The notes: generated by a model from the letters alone, not told the origin. Counted from the first letter of the stretch, positions 1 through 10,757 are shown. The stretch is DNA of 60,951 nt from Photorhabdus noenieputensis (GCF_018448935.1 NZ_RCWC01000037.1:1-60951), one strand, 5' to 3'. Numbers and translations: made by a program.

Positions 1-135
1 ACCGCAGTCAACTCGGTTTTTTATTGGAAATCGTCGCTGGCCTAATTGCTTATACATTCCAACCTAAAAAACCGAGCTTGAATTTACGGGATTGTGATAT
101 CGCTATTTTTAAACGAAGCTGAGGTTAATTAGGGT
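1..135 (+). mobile_element. 3' end of an insertion sequence, probable IS982-type transposase tail
   Basis: A reading frame is open from the window edge (base 3) to a TGA at 120-122 and encodes 39 residues with a hydrophobic stretch and the segment LIAYTFQPKKPSLNL, which resembles the C-terminal end of IS982-family transposases. The sequence AATTAGGGT follows the stop and ends at about 135. IS982 elements commonly end in such an inverted GGGT/ACCC terminus, so this may be the right end of the element. Most of the element lies outside the window, so family and completeness are inferred. Confidence 0.45.
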
Positions 136-156
136 TATTGCAGTAATTTATTGAAT

Positions 157-226
157 AGTATGGTGATAATGGTCATGTCGCAACAGAGCATTTTACGCTT
201 TTTAGCCCATTATCACCATTCATACT
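157..226. repeat. Inverted repeat between the IS end and nlpE
   Basis: Two 12-base arms, TGGTGATAATGG at 161-172 and its exact complement at 207-218, are separated by 34 bases and can be extended outward through a small bulge (AGTAT/ATACT). The structure lies just downstream of the nlpE stop on the minus strand, so it may act as its transcription end, but it has no U-tract. It could also be a relic of the neighbouring insertion sequence. Confidence 0.4.
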
Positions 227-235
227 AAGCTGGAA

Positions 236-901
236 TTATTTCTTCATATTACAAGATTTCGATTTATCGAAATGGATTTTACCTGTCTGAATCAAGGCAG
301 GATCAAATTGTCCATCTTCCATTGAAGGACGGATGCTGTAATAGCCTTCAACTTCAACATAAACCGGCGTTCCACCTTCCACACCAACTTGGTGATAGCC
401 TTGCTCCAAATCCAGGCTTTCCGTTACCGCATACTGCTTACCTGTACTACAATCAGTAAATGAAGCAGCATCAGCCATATAACTGTATTCACCCATTAGT
501 TTCTTCGGTTTTACCCGCTGTAGTTCATAGTTGAATGATGATTCAATTGTATTGCCTTCAATATCCAGCATTACCAAATTTTCACCTTTCGACTGATAAT
601 AAGATTTCTGGTCGTCTGAATTTGTCAGGCGAATTTTCGCTCCATCTTTTGCCCATAGACCGGATTCAAAGAACGACTGGTCACCATCACGAGCGCCAAG
701 ATAAGTTTGTTCCAGAATATAAGTACCGTCATTATCCAATAACAGTGTGGTATCAATACCAGAACAATCAGCGCAAGGAAGAGCGCCATGAAAAGTCTGA
801 TCTACTGGCTGTGAACTCGTTTGCTGTGCTGAGTTACCTTTACATCCCATCAAAGCAGATACGCCCACAGCAACTAACGCGGTCAAAAGTTTTTTATTCA
901 C
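236..901 (-). CDS. nlpE: Copper homeostasis/adhesion sensor lipoprotein NlpE
   Basis: Outer membrane lipoprotein of the NlpE/CutF family. In E. coli it activates the Cpx envelope stress response and is linked to surface sensing and copper tolerance. The start chosen is the GTG at 899-901, preceded by GGAG at good spacing, which gives 221 residues; a longer frame upstream lacks a ribosome site. The product has a short signal peptide ending in the lipobox LMGC, then the typical CADC motif (LPCADCSG) of the N-terminal domain, the YLGAR motif, and a C-terminal domain with YMADAASFTDC. It is divergent from rof, and the IS end lies immediately downstream. Confidence 0.9.
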   Translation of the reverse strand: MNKKLLTALVAVGVSALMGCKGNSAQQTSSQPVDQTFHGALPCADCSGIDTTLLLDNDGTYILEQTYLGARDGDQSFFESGLWAKDGAKIRLTNSDDQKSYYQSKGENLVMLDIEGNTIESSFNYELQRVKPKKLMGEYSYMADAASFTDCSTGKQYAVTESLDLEQGYHQVGVEGGTPVYVEVEGYYSIRPSMEDGQFDPALIQTGKIHFDKSKSCNMKK

Positions 902-1103
902 ATTTATCTCCACACAGTATAATGAGCTCATAATTCTCATCTTATAAGTAACACAAGGAACATAGTGATTATTCAAGCTTAATAGCGTAAATACTGTCCT
1001 TCTTAAGGATGTTACTCAATAATAGCAAAATAACGTAGGCCGATTTTAATCCTTTTGTCAGGAACTTGCTGTGAAATAAGACTTTTATTTATTTACTGTT
1101 CAG

Positions 1104-1155
1104 AATGAATAACCAAAGTTATTCATTAATCACGATTGATTTCCTGTGCTATAGT
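1104..1155 (+). promoter_or_regulatory. Candidate rof promoter with an upstream palindrome
   Basis: The nlpE-rof gap (902-1234) holds a perfect 10-base inverted repeat, AATGAATAAC at 1104-1113 and its complement at 1118-1127 with a 4-base spacer. An extended -10 element, TGCTATAGT, lies at 1147-1155. The palindrome centre is about 46 bases before the predicted transcript start near 1162, where an activator or repressor could bind. The palindrome and the -10 box are seen; their function is inferred. Confidence 0.45.
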
Positions 1156-1195
1156 CATTAATAGTGCTTTTGAGTTACAATTTTTAACAACCACG

Positions 1196-1228
1196 GGCGG
1201 CAATAACCGCCACTAACCATAGTGGTGA
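1196..1228 (+). promoter_or_regulatory. Two small hairpins at the rof ribosome site
   Basis: In the 5' leader of rof a GGCGG/CCGCC hairpin (1196-1211) is followed by a CCACT/AGTGG hairpin (1210-1225). The two share bases 1210-1211, so they cannot both form fully. The second borders the GGTGA ribosome site at 1224-1228, seven bases before the ATG. This suggests possible translational control, but there is no direct support. Confidence 0.3.
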
Positions 1229-1234
1229 GCGAAT

Positions 1235-1501
1235 ATGTCTATAAATACTGAATATCAACCAATTAACTGTGACGACTACGACAATCTTGAGTCAACTTGC
1301 CAACATCAGCTCCATCTCCACATAAAGTTGCGGGGCGGGGAAGTTATTGAAGGAAAAGCCTGTGATTTGGTTTTAAGAAAAAAAGCTGAATACTTGATAA
1401 TTGAAACAGAAGGTAAACCCCGTGAGTTGCGGTTAGATCATATTGCTAGTTTCAGTCACCCTAAAATTGGCACTATTACTATTGAACCCTCTGAATCTTG
1501 A
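1235..1501 (+). CDS. rof: Rho-binding antiterminator Rof (YaeO)
   Basis: Small acidic 88-residue protein of the Rof family. In E. coli it binds Rho hexamers, blocks their RNA binding and so reduces Rho-dependent termination. The start ATG follows a GGTGA site. The product has the family's Sm-like beta-rich core, with LRGGEVIEGKACDLVLR and a conserved LRLDHIASF segment near the C terminus. In E. coli rof is preceded by yaeP, but no yaeP-like frame is visible here. The gene is monocistronic and ends in a strong terminator that overlaps the convergent tilS stop. Confidence 0.9.
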   Translation: MSINTEYQPINCDDYDNLESTCQHQLHLHIKLRGGEVIEGKACDLVLRKKAEYLIIETEGKPRELRLDHIASFSHPKIGTITIEPSES

Positions 1502-1509
1502 TAGAAAAC

Positions 1510-1538
1510 AGCCGCCTTTGGCGGCTTAACTTTTTATT
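1510..1538 (+). terminator. Rho-independent terminator of rof
   Basis: AGCCGCC at 1510-1516 pairs with GGCGGCT at 1520-1526 around a TTT loop, followed by TAACTTTTTATTTT. It lies nine bases after the rof stop and reaches into the end of the convergent tilS gene. Confidence 0.85.
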
Positions 1539-2862
1539 TTAACAGCGTTTTATGCCAGTTAATTGTTAACATCACCCTTCCTTCTGCCGTTTCACTTTCC
1601 TTGGTAACAAAAACACCTAACGCCGCGATCAATTGTTCGTTGTAATAAAGCAGTGGAATTCTCTCTCTAAGCCACGGGGCAACCCCAAGCTCTTGCCACA
1701 ATTTTTTACTATGCCGGGAGTGTTGACGCCCCACAATACTTATCATTCCTTGGACACCAAAGCGAATAGTCACTCGTTCATTATCAGCCGGGGCCCTTAC
1801 TTGAATACCGCAATCAGCAATATTCAATTCTCCTAAGTGATCCGGTAATACCAAAGTATTGCAAATATCCCACTCAAGAATAATCTCTCTCAAAGATTGC
1901 CACTGAGGAACCAACCAGAGTTTTTGCTTATAACGGCGTACATCATATTTACCAAATTGTAGACGAGGCTCAGCATCGGTACGAGCAAGCGCCACCTCAT
2001 ACCAAAGCCGGTTAAGCTGCTCTCGTGAAGGCATTTTCATCTCATGGTAACCAAACCAACGGCGTAACAAAGCATTTCGTTTGGCTTCTGAACATACAGC
2101 CAAAGACGAAATACCCAAAGCACCATCTTGAGTTATCAGCTCTTTCAGAGACTCATTCAGTAATTCATCCAGAAGCTGCTCTTGTTCACCACATAAACTT
2201 GCACTACGAGCAACAGATTGTGGGAAATGCGGCCAACGTTGATTCAGTAACGGCATGATATGTAAGCGCAGAAAATTTCTGTCATAACGATCATCTTGAT
2301 TACTGTCGTCTTCAATCCAATTCAGACGATGTTTACTGGCATACATTTCCAATTCATTCCGGCCATAGCCAAGTAACGGACGTAACAATAATGTATCAGC
2401 AAACACAGCGATTGAAGGCATAGAAGCAAGACCTGCCGGACCACTACCTCGCTTTAATGCCAGTAAAAAAGTCTCCGCTTGATCATCAAGATGTTGAGCT
2501 GTTACCAAAACTTCATCTTTTTGTAATTCGCGCTTGAATACCTGATATCGAGCATCGCGAGCCGCAGCCTCAATCCCCTTTTGACGAGCATCTATCGTGA
2601 CTCTTGCAGAATGAAACGCCACTTTCCAGTCATCACAAATCTGCTGGCAATGTTCAACCCACTGATCTGCTTTTAGGTTTAAACCGTGGTGAATATGCAT
2701 TGCTCTTAGTTGAATTTCCTGATTATGTTGATTACGCCAATTAACCAGCAAATGAAGCAAAACAGAGGAATCTAGCCCACCACTGAATCCAACCAGAATT
2801 TTCTTATATTCACCAAGCTGTTTAGCCAAAGTGACAAATAGTCGCTCATTAATGTTTGTCAT
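1534..2862 (-). CDS. tilS: tRNA(Ile)-lysidine synthase TilS
   Basis: Uses ATP and lysine to convert C34 of the minor tRNA-Ile(CAU) anticodon to lysidine, which changes both its charging and its decoding from Met to Ile. It acts in the cytosol and is essential in most bacteria. The 442-residue product has the N-terminal PP-loop ATP-binding motif SGGLDS at residues 27-32, the HHGLN segment, AQHLDDQAETFLLALKRG in the catalytic core, and the C-terminal TilS domain. Length fits the family. In E. coli tilS lies close to accA with ldcC and yaeR between them; those two genes are missing here. Confidence 0.95.
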   Translation of the reverse strand: MTNINERLFVTLAKQLGEYKKILVGFSGGLDSSVLLHLLVNWRNQHNQEIQLRAMHIHHGLNLKADQWVEHCQQICDDWKVAFHSARVTIDARQKGIEAAARDARYQVFKRELQKDEVLVTAQHLDDQAETFLLALKRGSGPAGLASMPSIAVFADTLLLRPLLGYGRNELEMYASKHRLNWIEDDSNQDDRYDRNFLRLHIMPLLNQRWPHFPQSVARSASLCGEQEQLLDELLNESLKELITQDGALGISSLAVCSEAKRNALLRRWFGYHEMKMPSREQLNRLWYEVALARTDAEPRLQFGKYDVRRYKQKLWLVPQWQSLREIILEWDICNTLVLPDHLGELNIADCGIQVRAPADNERVTIRFGVQGMISIVGRQHSRHSKKLWQELGVAPWLRERIPLLYYNEQLIAALGVFVTKESETAEGRVMLTINWHKTLLK

Positions 2863-3000
2863 TACAGATTCAAGCGTTCTCTAATATGCAATAATATGAA
2901 TTTGTTATCACTTATTTTATTCAGTTTAAGATCACTGCCCGTTAATAACGTTTTTCGTCACTTTCATTAAAAAGACAAAATAAATAAAACAGAAATAATA

Positions 3001-3048
3001 AGGGATGGAAGTAGCTGAAATTTATCAGTTACAATCATTTCCATCCCT
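3001..3048 (-). terminator. Long hairpin downstream of accA
   Basis: AGGGATGGAA at 3001-3010 pairs with TTCCATCCCT at 3039-3048. An inner stem (GTAGCTGA with TCAGTTAC) extends it, with one bulge. It lies 24 bases past the accA stop, and the minus strand beyond it is T-rich. It is the probable end of the dnaE-accA transcript. Confidence 0.6.
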
Positions 3049-3071
3049 CATTCAAACAATGAGTTCAGATA

Positions 3072-4031
3072 TCAACAATAACCATATTGCATTAAGCGCT
3101 GATATCGGCGGTCGATTAACTCTTCTGATGTCAAATGATCAAGCTCTGCTAGATCAACCAACAACTGAGCTTTCAACGACGCAGATATTACTTCATAGTC
3201 ACGATGAGCGCCACCTAATGGCTCTGAGATCACAGTATCGACCAACTCCAACTCTTTCAAACGAGGTGCAATAATCCCCATCGCTTCTGCCGCCAAAGGT
3301 GCTTTTTCCGCGCTTTTCCACAAAATTGAGGCACAACCTTCTGGGGAGATAACAGAATAAGTACTATATTGCAGCATATTCACTTTATCACCAACACCAA
3401 TCGCCAATGCACCACCAGAGCCACCTTCACCAATCACGGTACAAATAACAGGCACAGACAGGCGAGACATTTCACGCAAGTTGCGAGCAATCGCCTCAGA
3501 TTGGCCACGCTCTTCTGCACCAACCCCTGGATATGCACCAGGAGTATCAATGAAAGTAATGATTGGCAGTTTAAAGCGCTCTGCCATTTCCATCAGACGC
3601 AAAGCCTTACGATACCCTTCTGGCGCTGGCATACCGAAATTACGGCGAATTTTTTCTTTGGTTTCACGACCTTTTTGGTGACCAATAACCATCACTGGAC
3701 GCCCATCAAGACGAGCCAGACCACCAACAATTGCTTTGTCATCAGCATAAGCACGATCACCAGCAAGCTCTTCAAAATCAGTAAAAATATGCTGAATGTA
3801 GTCCAACGTATAAGGACGACGTGGGTGCCTAGCAAGCTGAGCAACTTGCCAGGCACCTAAATCTGAAAAGATTTTACGAGTCAATTCCAGACTTTTTTCT
3901 CGCAAACGTTGTACTTCTTCATCCAGATTTATATCTAATTTTTCACCTTGACGGCTAACTGCGGTTAGCGAATCAATTTTCGCTTCCAGCTCGGCAATCG
4001 GCTGTTCAAATTCAAGAAAATTCAGACTCAT
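3072..4031 (-). CDS. accA: Acetyl-CoA carboxylase carboxyltransferase subunit alpha
   Basis: Alpha subunit of the carboxyltransferase (alpha2-beta2 with AccD) that moves the carboxyl group from biotin to acetyl-CoA to make malonyl-CoA, the first step of fatty acid synthesis. The 319 residues match the E. coli length. Visible family segments are [37 protein letters not shown] and the [11 protein letters not shown] region. The start has AGGA upstream. It follows dnaE by 12 bases, as in other enterobacteria, and is probably cotranscribed with it. Confidence 0.97.
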   Translation of the reverse strand: MSLNFLEFEQPIAELEAKIDSLTAVSRQGEKLDINLDEEVQRLREKSLELTRKIFSDLGAWQVAQLARHPRRPYTLDYIQHIFTDFEELAGDRAYADDKAIVGGLARLDGRPVMVIGHQKGRETKEKIRRNFGMPAPEGYRKALRLMEMAERFKLPIITFIDTPGAYPGVGAEERGQSEAIARNLREMSRLSVPVICTVIGEGGSGGALAIGVGDKVNMLQYSTYSVISPEGCASILWKSAEKAPLAAEAMGIIAPRLKELELVDTVISEPLGGAHRDYEVISASLKAQLLVDLAELDHLTSEELIDRRYQRLMQYGYC

Positions 4032-4043
4032 AACATTCCTATT

Positions 4044-7000
4044 TTAGTCAAATTCTAATTCTACCTGCTCATTACCCAGCAGAGTTCGCAAATCTGTCAG
4101 AAGGTTATCCGTTGGCGTTACCCTCCACGTCGCGCCAAATCTTAAACGGGCGCGGGCGTCTTCCCTCTGGTAATAAAGATGAACTGGTATCGTTCCCGAA
4201 CGGTGTGGTTCCAATGCACTACGAAGACGGCTCAACAATTGATCATCAATTTGCCTGTCTGACAGCGAGATAGCAAGCCCACGCGCATATTTTTCACGCG
4301 CTTCACTAATATCCATTAATTCACGAGCTGTCATTTTAAGACCGCCATTGAAGTCATCAAAGCTGACCTGCCCTGTAGCAATTAATATCCGGTCTTGTTC
4401 TAACAAATGCCGATATTTCTCCAAGGCATCGGAAAATAACATAACTTCTAGACGTCCTGAACGGTCATCTAAGGTACAAATACCAATCCGGTTACCCCGT
4501 TTGGTTATAATCACTTTGGACGCTAACACCAAACCTATCACAGTCGTTGCCTGACCGCGCGGTGTTGGGTTCACATCTTTTAACCTCAATCCATTAGTAT
4601 AGCGCTCAATTTCTTTTAAATAACGGGTGATAGGATGCCCAGTTAAATAAAGTCCCAACGTTTCCCGTTCACCATCAAGAACAATTTGTTCCTGCCATTG
4701 AGGAATATTGGCATAAGAGCGTTCCACTTCTTCTGGCTCTTCAGCTAATACACCAAACATATCAGTCTGACCAGTAGCTTCCGCTTTAGCATGTTGATCT
4801 GCCGCTTTTAAGGCATCTTCCAACGTAGACATCAGTGCTGCACGATGTGGCCCCAAACGATCAAATGCCCCTGACATGATCAGTTTTTCCATCACTCGGC
4901 GATTTAACTTCTTGATGTCAACACGGGCACATAAATCAAACAGTTCTCTAAAATAACCACCTTTCTGACGAGCTTCAATGATCGCTTCAATTGGCCCTTC
5001 ACCTACCCCTTTAATTGCGCCGATACCATATACGATCTCCCCGTCATCATTAACGTGGAAATGATACAAGCCACTATTGATATCAGGAGGTAAGATTTTC
5101 AGCCCCATGCGCCAGCATTCATCAATCAAACCAACAACTTTTTCTGTATTATCCATATCAGCAGTCATTACCGCAGCCATGAATTCAGCCGGGTAATGTG
5201 CTTTCAACCATAAGGTTTGATAAGAGACCAAGGCATATGCAGCAGAGTGAGATTTGTTAAATCCGTAACCGGCAAACTTCTCTACCAGGTCAAAGATTTT
5301 CATTGCCAGTTGGCCATCAATACCCAGTTTTTTTGCGCCGTCTTCAAAGACAGAACGCTGCTTAGCCATCTCCTCCGGTTTTTTCTTGCCCATCGCTCGT
5401 CGGAGCATATCTGCACCACCGAGAGTATATCCCGCCAGCACCTGAGCAATCTGCATCACTTGTTCTTGGTAAAGGATAATGCCGTAAGTTGGCTCTAACA
5501 CTGGCTGTAAAGATTCGTGCTGCCACTGTATATCCGGGTATGAGATCTCTTCCCGACCGTGTTTACGGTCAATGAAGTTATCCACCATGCCTGATTGCAA
5601 AGGACCTGGACGGAATAAAGCAACAAGCGCGATCATATCTTCAAAGCAGTCGGGACGCAGACGTTTAATCAGGTCCTTCATACCACGGGATTCAAGCTGA
5701 AATACCGCTGTTGTTTCAGCGCGTTGCAGCATATCAAAGCTTTTAGCGTCGCTCAGCGGAATTGCTGCAATATCAATCGGCTCTAGATCTTTCTTCGCCC
5801 TACGAGCGTTGATCATCTCTAATGCCCAGTTGATAATGGTCAGTGTCCTCAGCCCGAGGAAGTCAAATTTCACCAACCCTGCATATTCCACATCGTTTTT
5901 ATCAAACTGAGTAACCGGGTTCAAACCTTCCGGGTCACAATAGAGAGGCGAAAAATCAGTGATCTTAGTTGGAGCGATAACCACCCCACCCGCGTGTTTC
6001 CCGGCATTACGAGTAACACCTTCCAATTTACGCGCCATATCTATCAGCGCCTTAACTTCCTCATCCGCTTCATAGATTTCAGGAAGTTGAGGCTCTGCGG
6101 CAAATGCTTTCTCCAACGTCATACCTGGATCAAGCGGTATCAATTTGGAAATCCTATCAACAAATCCGTATGGATGCCCTAGCACACGGCCAACATCCCG
6201 GATTACCGCTTTCGCAGCCATTGTACCGAATGTGATGATCTGAGATACGGCGTCACGACCATATATATCAGCCACATGATCAATCACCAGATCGCGTTTT
6301 TCCATACAGAAATCGACGTCAAAATCGGGCATAGAAACACGTTCAGGGTTAAGGAATCGTTCAAATAGCAGATCAAACTCCAAAGGATCAAGATCGGTTA
6401 TTTTCAGGGCATAAGCCACCAGAGAACCCGCACCCGAACCACGTCCAGGGCCAACAGGAACACCGTTGTCTTTCGACCACTGAATGAATTCCATCACGAT
6501 CAGGAAGTAACCTGGAAACCCCATCTGGTTGATAACCCGAAGTTCAACATCGAGTCTCTCATCATATTCAGGGCGTTTTTCTGCGCGTACCTTAGGATCT
6601 GGATAGAGAAATGCTAAGCGTTCTTCCAACCCTTGTTTAGATCTATCTATCAGATAATCTTCAGTACTCATTTCTCCCGTAGGGAATTGCGGCAGAAAAT
6701 ATTCACCAAGGCGAATAGTGACATTACAACGCTTAGCAATTTCTACACTGTTTTCCAGCGCTTCAGGAATATCAGCGAATAGTTCACACATTTCCTGTTC
6801 ACTACGCAAATATTGCTGAGGACTGTAATTTTTCGGGCGTTTGGGGTCAGCCAAAGTATAGCCATCATGAATCGCTACGCGAATCTCATGTGCATCAAAA
6901 TCTTCGCTATCAATGAAACAAACATCATTAGTTGCAACGACAGGCAGGTTTCTTTCCGTTGCCAGTGCAACCGCTGCGTGCAGATAACTTTCTTCATCTG

Positions 7001-7526
7001 CACGCCCAGTGCGGATCAACTCCAAATAATAACAGCCGGGAAAATGCTCCTGATAAAACTCAAGGCATTGGTCCACCATAACCTGATTACCACGTAGCAA
7101 GAATTTACCCACATCTCCCATACGGCCACCGGAGAGCAAGATTAGCCCTTCTTTATGGTTTATCAGCCATTCCAGCTTAATTGTCGGACCAATCGCACCA
7201 TATCCCTTTTGATAAGCCTCTGATATCAGCAACGTCAGATTATGATAACCAGTATTATTGCGCGCAAGAATGGTGAGGCTAGCGTACTCATCACCAAGCA
7301 GTTCACTTTCTACATAGAAATCAGCACCAATAATCGGTTTTATTCCTGCCCCATGAGCACTGCCGTAAAATCTCACCAACCCACACAAATTAGTAAAATC
7401 AGTGATCGCAAAAGCCGGCATACCTAACTGCGCAACCTTTTTCACTAAAGGGCTGGTTTTGGCTAAGCCATCAATCATTGAATAGTCGCTGTGAACACGT
7501 AAGTGCACAAAACGGGGTTCGGCCAT
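4044..7526 (-). CDS. dnaE: DNA polymerase III alpha subunit
   Basis: Catalytic subunit of the replicative polymerase, acting in the core with epsilon and theta. The 1160 residues equal the E. coli length. Order seen: an N-terminal PHP domain ([13 protein letters not shown]), the palm with the catalytic acid motif PDFDVDFC near residue 400, the [11 protein letters not shown] segment, the fingers and tandem helix-hairpin-helix region, then the OB fold and tau-binding C-terminal part. It lies between rnhB and accA in the conserved lpxB-rnhB-dnaE-accA arrangement. Confidence 0.97.
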   Translation of the reverse strand: MAEPRFVHLRVHSDYSMIDGLAKTSPLVKKVAQLGMPAFAITDFTNLCGLVRFYGSAHGAGIKPIIGADFYVESELLGDEYASLTILARNNTGYHNLTLLISEAYQKGYGAIGPTIKLEWLINHKEGLILLSGGRMGDVGKFLLRGNQVMVDQCLEFYQEHFPGCYYLELIRTGRADEESYLHAAVALATERNLPVVATNDVCFIDSEDFDAHEIRVAIHDGYTLADPKRPKNYSPQQYLRSEQEMCELFADIPEALENSVEIAKRCNVTIRLGEYFLPQFPTGEMSTEDYLIDRSKQGLEERLAFLYPDPKVRAEKRPEYDERLDVELRVINQMGFPGYFLIVMEFIQWSKDNGVPVGPGRGSGAGSLVAYALKITDLDPLEFDLLFERFLNPERVSMPDFDVDFCMEKRDLVIDHVADIYGRDAVSQIITFGTMAAKAVIRDVGRVLGHPYGFVDRISKLIPLDPGMTLEKAFAAEPQLPEIYEADEEVKALIDMARKLEGVTRNAGKHAGGVVIAPTKITDFSPLYCDPEGLNPVTQFDKNDVEYAGLVKFDFLGLRTLTIINWALEMINARRAKKDLEPIDIAAIPLSDAKSFDMLQRAETTAVFQLESRGMKDLIKRLRPDCFEDMIALVALFRPGPLQSGMVDNFIDRKHGREEISYPDIQWQHESLQPVLEPTYGIILYQEQVMQIAQVLAGYTLGGADMLRRAMGKKKPEEMAKQRSVFEDGAKKLGIDGQLAMKIFDLVEKFAGYGFNKSHSAAYALVSYQTLWLKAHYPAEFMAAVMTADMDNTEKVVGLIDECWRMGLKILPPDINSGLYHFHVNDDGEIVYGIGAIKGVGEGPIEAIIEARQKGGYFRELFDLCARVDIKKLNRRVMEKLIMSGAFDRLGPHRAALMSTLEDALKAADQHAKAEATGQTDMFGVLAEEPEEVERSYANIPQWQEQIVLDGERETLGLYLTGHPITRYLKEIERYTNGLRLKDVNPTPRGQATTVIGLVLASKVIITKRGNRIGICTLDDRSGRLEVMLFSDALEKYRHLLEQDRILIATGQVSFDDFNGGLKMTARELMDISEAREKYARGLAISLSDRQIDDQLLSRLRSALEPHRSGTIPVHLYYQREDARARLRFGATWRVTPTDNLLTDLRTLLGNEQVELEFD

Positions 7527-7579
7527 ATATTTATCCAGATGATATCAATTTGAAGAATAGCTGTATTCAGTCAACAAGT

Positions 7580-8173
7580 TTACTTAAGGCCAATTGCTCT
7601 CTTAACCGGCGCAAAACTTTTACGATGATGTTCTGTCGCTCCCAACTGAGCCAACTTTTCTAAATGAAATGCCGTCGGGTAGCCTTTATGCTTAGCAAAT
7701 CCATATTCAGGAAACAGTTGATCAAGTTCAGCCATTTCCCGATCTCTGGTAACTTTCGCCACAATAGAAGCGGCACTGATTTCAGCAACCAGCCCATCGC
7801 CTTTTATCACCGCTTGTGCCGGCATGGGCAATTTAGGGCAACGGTTACCATCAATCAGTACATATTCAGGAGAAATAGGCAAATTAGCCACAGCCCTTTG
7901 CATCGCAAGCATAGTTGCATGCAGGATATTCAATTGATCAATTTCTGCCGGTTCTGCACGCCCTAAACTCCAGCACAATGCTTTTTCTGTGATCTCCAGA
8001 TACAGTGCCTCACGGCGTTTTTCACTAAGTTTTTTAGAATCAGCCAAACCAACTATCGGCCGTAATGGATCTAAAATAACCGCCGCAGTTACAACTGCAC
8101 CCACTAACGGGCCTCGACCAACTTCATCAACCCCAGCAATCAGACTCGCCCGAGGATATATAAATTCCATCAT
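7580..8173 (-). CDS. rnhB: Ribonuclease HII
   Basis: Endonuclease that cuts the RNA strand of RNA-DNA hybrids and single ribonucleotides embedded in DNA. The 197-residue product begins ATG-ATG and either codon may be used. It carries the RNase HII motif [13 protein letters not shown] with the catalytic Asp-Glu pair, the [10 protein letters not shown] segment, and the [13 protein letters not shown] motif with a further catalytic Asp. Its ATG overlaps the lpxB TGA by four bases, which indicates translational coupling. Confidence 0.96.
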   Translation of the reverse strand: MMEFIYPRASLIAGVDEVGRGPLVGAVVTAAVILDPLRPIVGLADSKKLSEKRREALYLEITEKALCWSLGRAEPAEIDQLNILHATMLAMQRAVANLPISPEYVLIDGNRCPKLPMPAQAVIKGDGLVAEISAASIVAKVTRDREMAELDQLFPEYGFAKHKGYPTAFHLEKLAQLGATEHHRKSFAPVKRAIGLK

Positions 8174-9354
8174 TTTCCTGCCAATTCCAACACCGCTTGT
8201 GCTGCTTGTTCGTCAGCATTACAACGAATGCTTTCATGCAAATGTAAAAATGTCTGCTTCAATATTTCAACTTTTTCATTGCTTTGTAGTAACGGCAACA
8301 ATTCATCTGCAAGTTTTTGCGGCTGACATTCTTGCTGCAATAATTCTTTAACTAACTCTTCACCGGATAATAAGTTAGGCAATGAAACATAAGGCGTTTT
8401 TACCAAGCGTTTTGCCAACCAGAAAGTCAATGGCCTCATCCGGTAACCAACCACCATTGGACATTTTGCCAACATACATTCCAAGGCAGCAGTACCAGAG
8501 GCCAAAAGTGCGGCATCACTTGCGATCATGATTTCTCGCGCTTTACCGTCCACAAGATGAACATTCAGCTCTGACGCAACTTCTTGTTTAATGCACTCAA
8601 ATTGTTCACGCCGTTTAGCATTCACTAATGGCACAAATACATGCAGATCAGGTATGCTTCGCTGCAATAACTGAGCAGTTTTAAGAAAATCCTCACTCAG
8701 CATCTCAACCTCGGAATGTCGACTTCCCGGCAATAAAGCCAAGCAAACAGCCTCTGGCGGAATACCTAATAACTCACGTGCCGCCGCTTTATTCGGTTGC
8801 AATGGCATAGCATCCGCCATGGTATGCCCAATAAACCGACACGGAACATTAAACTTATCGTAAAACGCTTTTTCAAAAGGTAAGAAAGCCAGTACCATAT
8901 CTGTGGCTTTACCAATTTTGAAAACACGTTTCTGCCGCCAAGCCCATACCGACGGACTAACATAATGAATAGTGCGGATGCCCCGCTGTTTTAACCGACC
9001 TTCCAAGGTAATATTGAAATCCGGTGCATCGATGCCTACAAACACATCAGGTTTCAATTCAGTGAAGCGGGTTGTCAGATCCTTACGTATTTTCAACAAA
9101 CGAGGTAAACGTTCGAGAACTTCGACAATCCCCATTACTGCTAGCTCTTCCATCTCATACCAAGCTTCACAACCTTCAGCCTGCATAAGAGGACCTGCCA
9201 CACCAACAAAACGGGCATTAGGCACTTTCGCTTTTAAAGCACGAATTAAGCCTGCACCAAGGATATCACCGGAGGTTTCTCCGGCGATTAATCCAATAGT
9301 CAACGGACGCAGACTATCAATAGAAGAAATGGTAGCCAAAGGAGTATCCTTCAT
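8170..9354 (-). CDS. lpxB: Lipid-A-disaccharide synthase
   Basis: GT19 glycosyltransferase that condenses 2,3-diacyl-GlcN-1-P (lipid X) with UDP-2,3-diacyl-GlcN to form the lipid A disaccharide at the inner face of the cytoplasmic membrane. The 394 residues include the N-terminal [13 protein letters not shown] motif, [13 protein letters not shown] and [13 protein letters not shown] in the nucleotide-binding half. It starts five bases after the lpxA stop and overlaps rnhB, inside the lpxD-fabZ-lpxA-lpxB cluster. Confidence 0.96.
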   Translation of the reverse strand: MKDTPLATISSIDSLRPLTIGLIAGETSGDILGAGLIRALKAKVPNARFVGVAGPLMQAEGCEAWYEMEELAVMGIVEVLERLPRLLKIRKDLTTRFTELKPDVFVGIDAPDFNITLEGRLKQRGIRTIHYVSPSVWAWRQKRVFKIGKATDMVLAFLPFEKAFYDKFNVPCRFIGHTMADAMPLQPNKAAARELLGIPPEAVCLALLPGSRHSEVEMLSEDFLKTAQLLQRSIPDLHVFVPLVNAKRREQFECIKQEVASELNVHLVDGKAREIMIASDAALLASGTAALECMLAKCPMVVGYRMRPLTFWLAKRLVKTPYVSLPNLLSGEELVKELLQQECQPQKLADELLPLLQSNEKVEILKQTFLHLHESIRCNADEQAAQAVLELAGK

Positions 9355-9358
9355 CTAC

Positions 9359-10147
9359 TTAACGGATAATGCCGCGGGTAGAATTTGCCAAAAAATCGCT
9401 GAAGATCTTCACATGCTGATTATTTTCAGCCAACTCAGCAATTTCTCGTTGTGCTTCTTCTAACGTTTTTCCGTTACGATACAAAATCTTGTACGCATTT
9501 CTAATTGCATGCAATGAATCTTTATCAAAACCACGGCGTTTCAGACCTTCGACATTAGTACCAAAAGGTGTTGCATGATTCCCCTGAGCAATAACATATG
9601 GCGGAATATCCTGTACCACACCAGAACATCCTCCCACCATAGCATGAGAGCCTATCTGACAGAACTGATGAATCGCACTCATACCACCAATGATGACATA
9701 ATCACCCAGGATAACATGCCCCCCCAAAGTACCATTATTAGCAATGACACAACGATCACCGAGAATACAGTCATGAGCGATATGGGCATTAATCATCAGC
9801 AAATTATCATTGCCGATTTTCGTTACACCGCCACCCTGCTCGGTACCACGATGAATAGTGACACTTTCGCGGATACGGTTACGATCACCAATTTCAACTC
9901 GGGTTGGTTCACCGTGATATTTCAGGTCCTGATTCATTTCGCCAATAGAAGCAAACTGAAAAATCTGGTTATCACGGCCTATTTTGGTTATTCCATTGAC
10001 AACAACATGAGACTTCAGCTCTGTACCTTCGCCAATTTCAACCTGTGAACCAATACAACAAAATGGCCCAATACGAACATTGGCACCAATAACCGCACCA
10101 TCTTCCACAATAGCGCTAGGATGTATATAAGCGGTTTCATCAATCAT
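9359..10147 (-). CDS. lpxA: UDP-N-acetylglucosamine O-acyltransferase
   Basis: First enzyme of lipid A synthesis; it transfers 3-hydroxyacyl from ACP to the 3-OH of UDP-GlcNAc. Its 262 residues match the E. coli enzyme. The N-terminal two thirds is a left-handed beta helix with hexapeptide repeats (for example [14 protein letters not shown]). The catalytic His lies in the NAHIAHDC segment, and the C-terminal helical part includes [13 protein letters not shown]. It lies three bases after fabZ. Confidence 0.97.
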   Translation of the reverse strand: MIDETAYIHPSAIVEDGAVIGANVRIGPFCCIGSQVEIGEGTELKSHVVVNGITKIGRDNQIFQFASIGEMNQDLKYHGEPTRVEIGDRNRIRESVTIHRGTEQGGGVTKIGNDNLLMINAHIAHDCILGDRCVIANNGTLGGHVILGDYVIIGGMSAIHQFCQIGSHAMVGGCSGVVQDIPPYVIAQGNHATPFGTNVEGLKRRGFDKDSLHAIRNAYKILYRNGKTLEEAQREIAELAENNQHVKIFSDFLANSTRGIIR

Positions 10148-10150
10148 AGA

Positions 10151-10603
10151 CTAAACCTCACGACGGCGAGCACACATCATTTCTGCTTCGCAAGCCACTT
10201 CTCCATCGACTTTCGCTACGCCTCTACAACGCGCAACCCCTCGACGCTCTTTAATAAATTCTACTTCTAATATCATTTGATCCCCAGGCACTACCGGACG
10301 TTTAAAACGGGCACCATCGATAGCGGCAAAATAATAGAGCTCATTTGGCTCTAGTTTACCCACACTCTTAAATGCCAGAATTCCGGTAGCCTGCGCCATA
10401 GCTTCAAGGATCAGAACACCTGGGAAAATAGGTTTGCCGGGAAAATGCCCCTGAAAGAAGGGTTCGTTAAAAGATACATTTTTTACTGCACGTAAGAATT
10501 TACCTTCCTCAAAATCAAGAACGCGATCCACCAATAAAAACGGATAACGATGTGGAAGTAAATCTAAAATTTCTTCAATGTGCAGAGTATGATTATCACT
10601 CAT
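10151..10603 (-). CDS. fabZ: 3-hydroxyacyl-[ACP] dehydratase FabZ
   Basis: Hot-dog-fold dehydratase of type II fatty acid elongation; it competes with LpxA for the hydroxyacyl-ACP pool. The 150-residue product shows the [11 protein letters not shown] segment and the active-site loop [11 protein letters not shown], whose His, with the Glu in LILEAMAQ, forms the catalytic pair. It is placed between lpxD and lpxA as in E. coli. Confidence 0.97.
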   Translation of the reverse strand: MSDNHTLHIEEILDLLPHRYPFLLVDRVLDFEEGKFLRAVKNVSFNEPFFQGHFPGKPIFPGVLILEAMAQATGILAFKSVGKLEPNELYYFAAIDGARFKRPVVPGDQMILEVEFIKERRGVARCRGVAKVDGEVACEAEMMCARRREV

Positions 10604-10712
10604 CTAAATACTCTTCCTGTCAAAAAGGACTAATTGTATTAACGACACGGCCCGCTTAAACCCCAAATCCAGAGTTCCCAGGCAGGCCGCAAAATAAGAC
10701 ACAACCAAAAAT

Positions 10713-10755
10713 AAAAATATAGTGCAATTAAATCTAGTACAATTAAATATAGTGC
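10713..10755. repeat. 15-base tandem repeats between lpxD and fabZ
   Basis: Units AATTAAATCTAGTAC (10726-10740) and AATTAAATATAGTGC (10741-10755) follow a partial unit ending ATATAGTGC (10713-10725). They fill the end of an unusually long gap (10604-10757) between two genes that are close in E. coli. No hairpin or promoter function is evident, and slippage expansion is the simplest reading. Confidence 0.55.
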
Positions 10756-10757
10756 AA

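Noticed and set aside
977-1234. Expected yaeP gene upstream of rof
   Set aside because: No frame with YaeP-like sequence or length is present; only regulatory features are seen.
3005-3274. Plus-strand 89-codon frame after the accA terminator
   Set aside because: It begins inside the accA terminator hairpin and runs antisense through the end of accA, with no ribosome site or family match.
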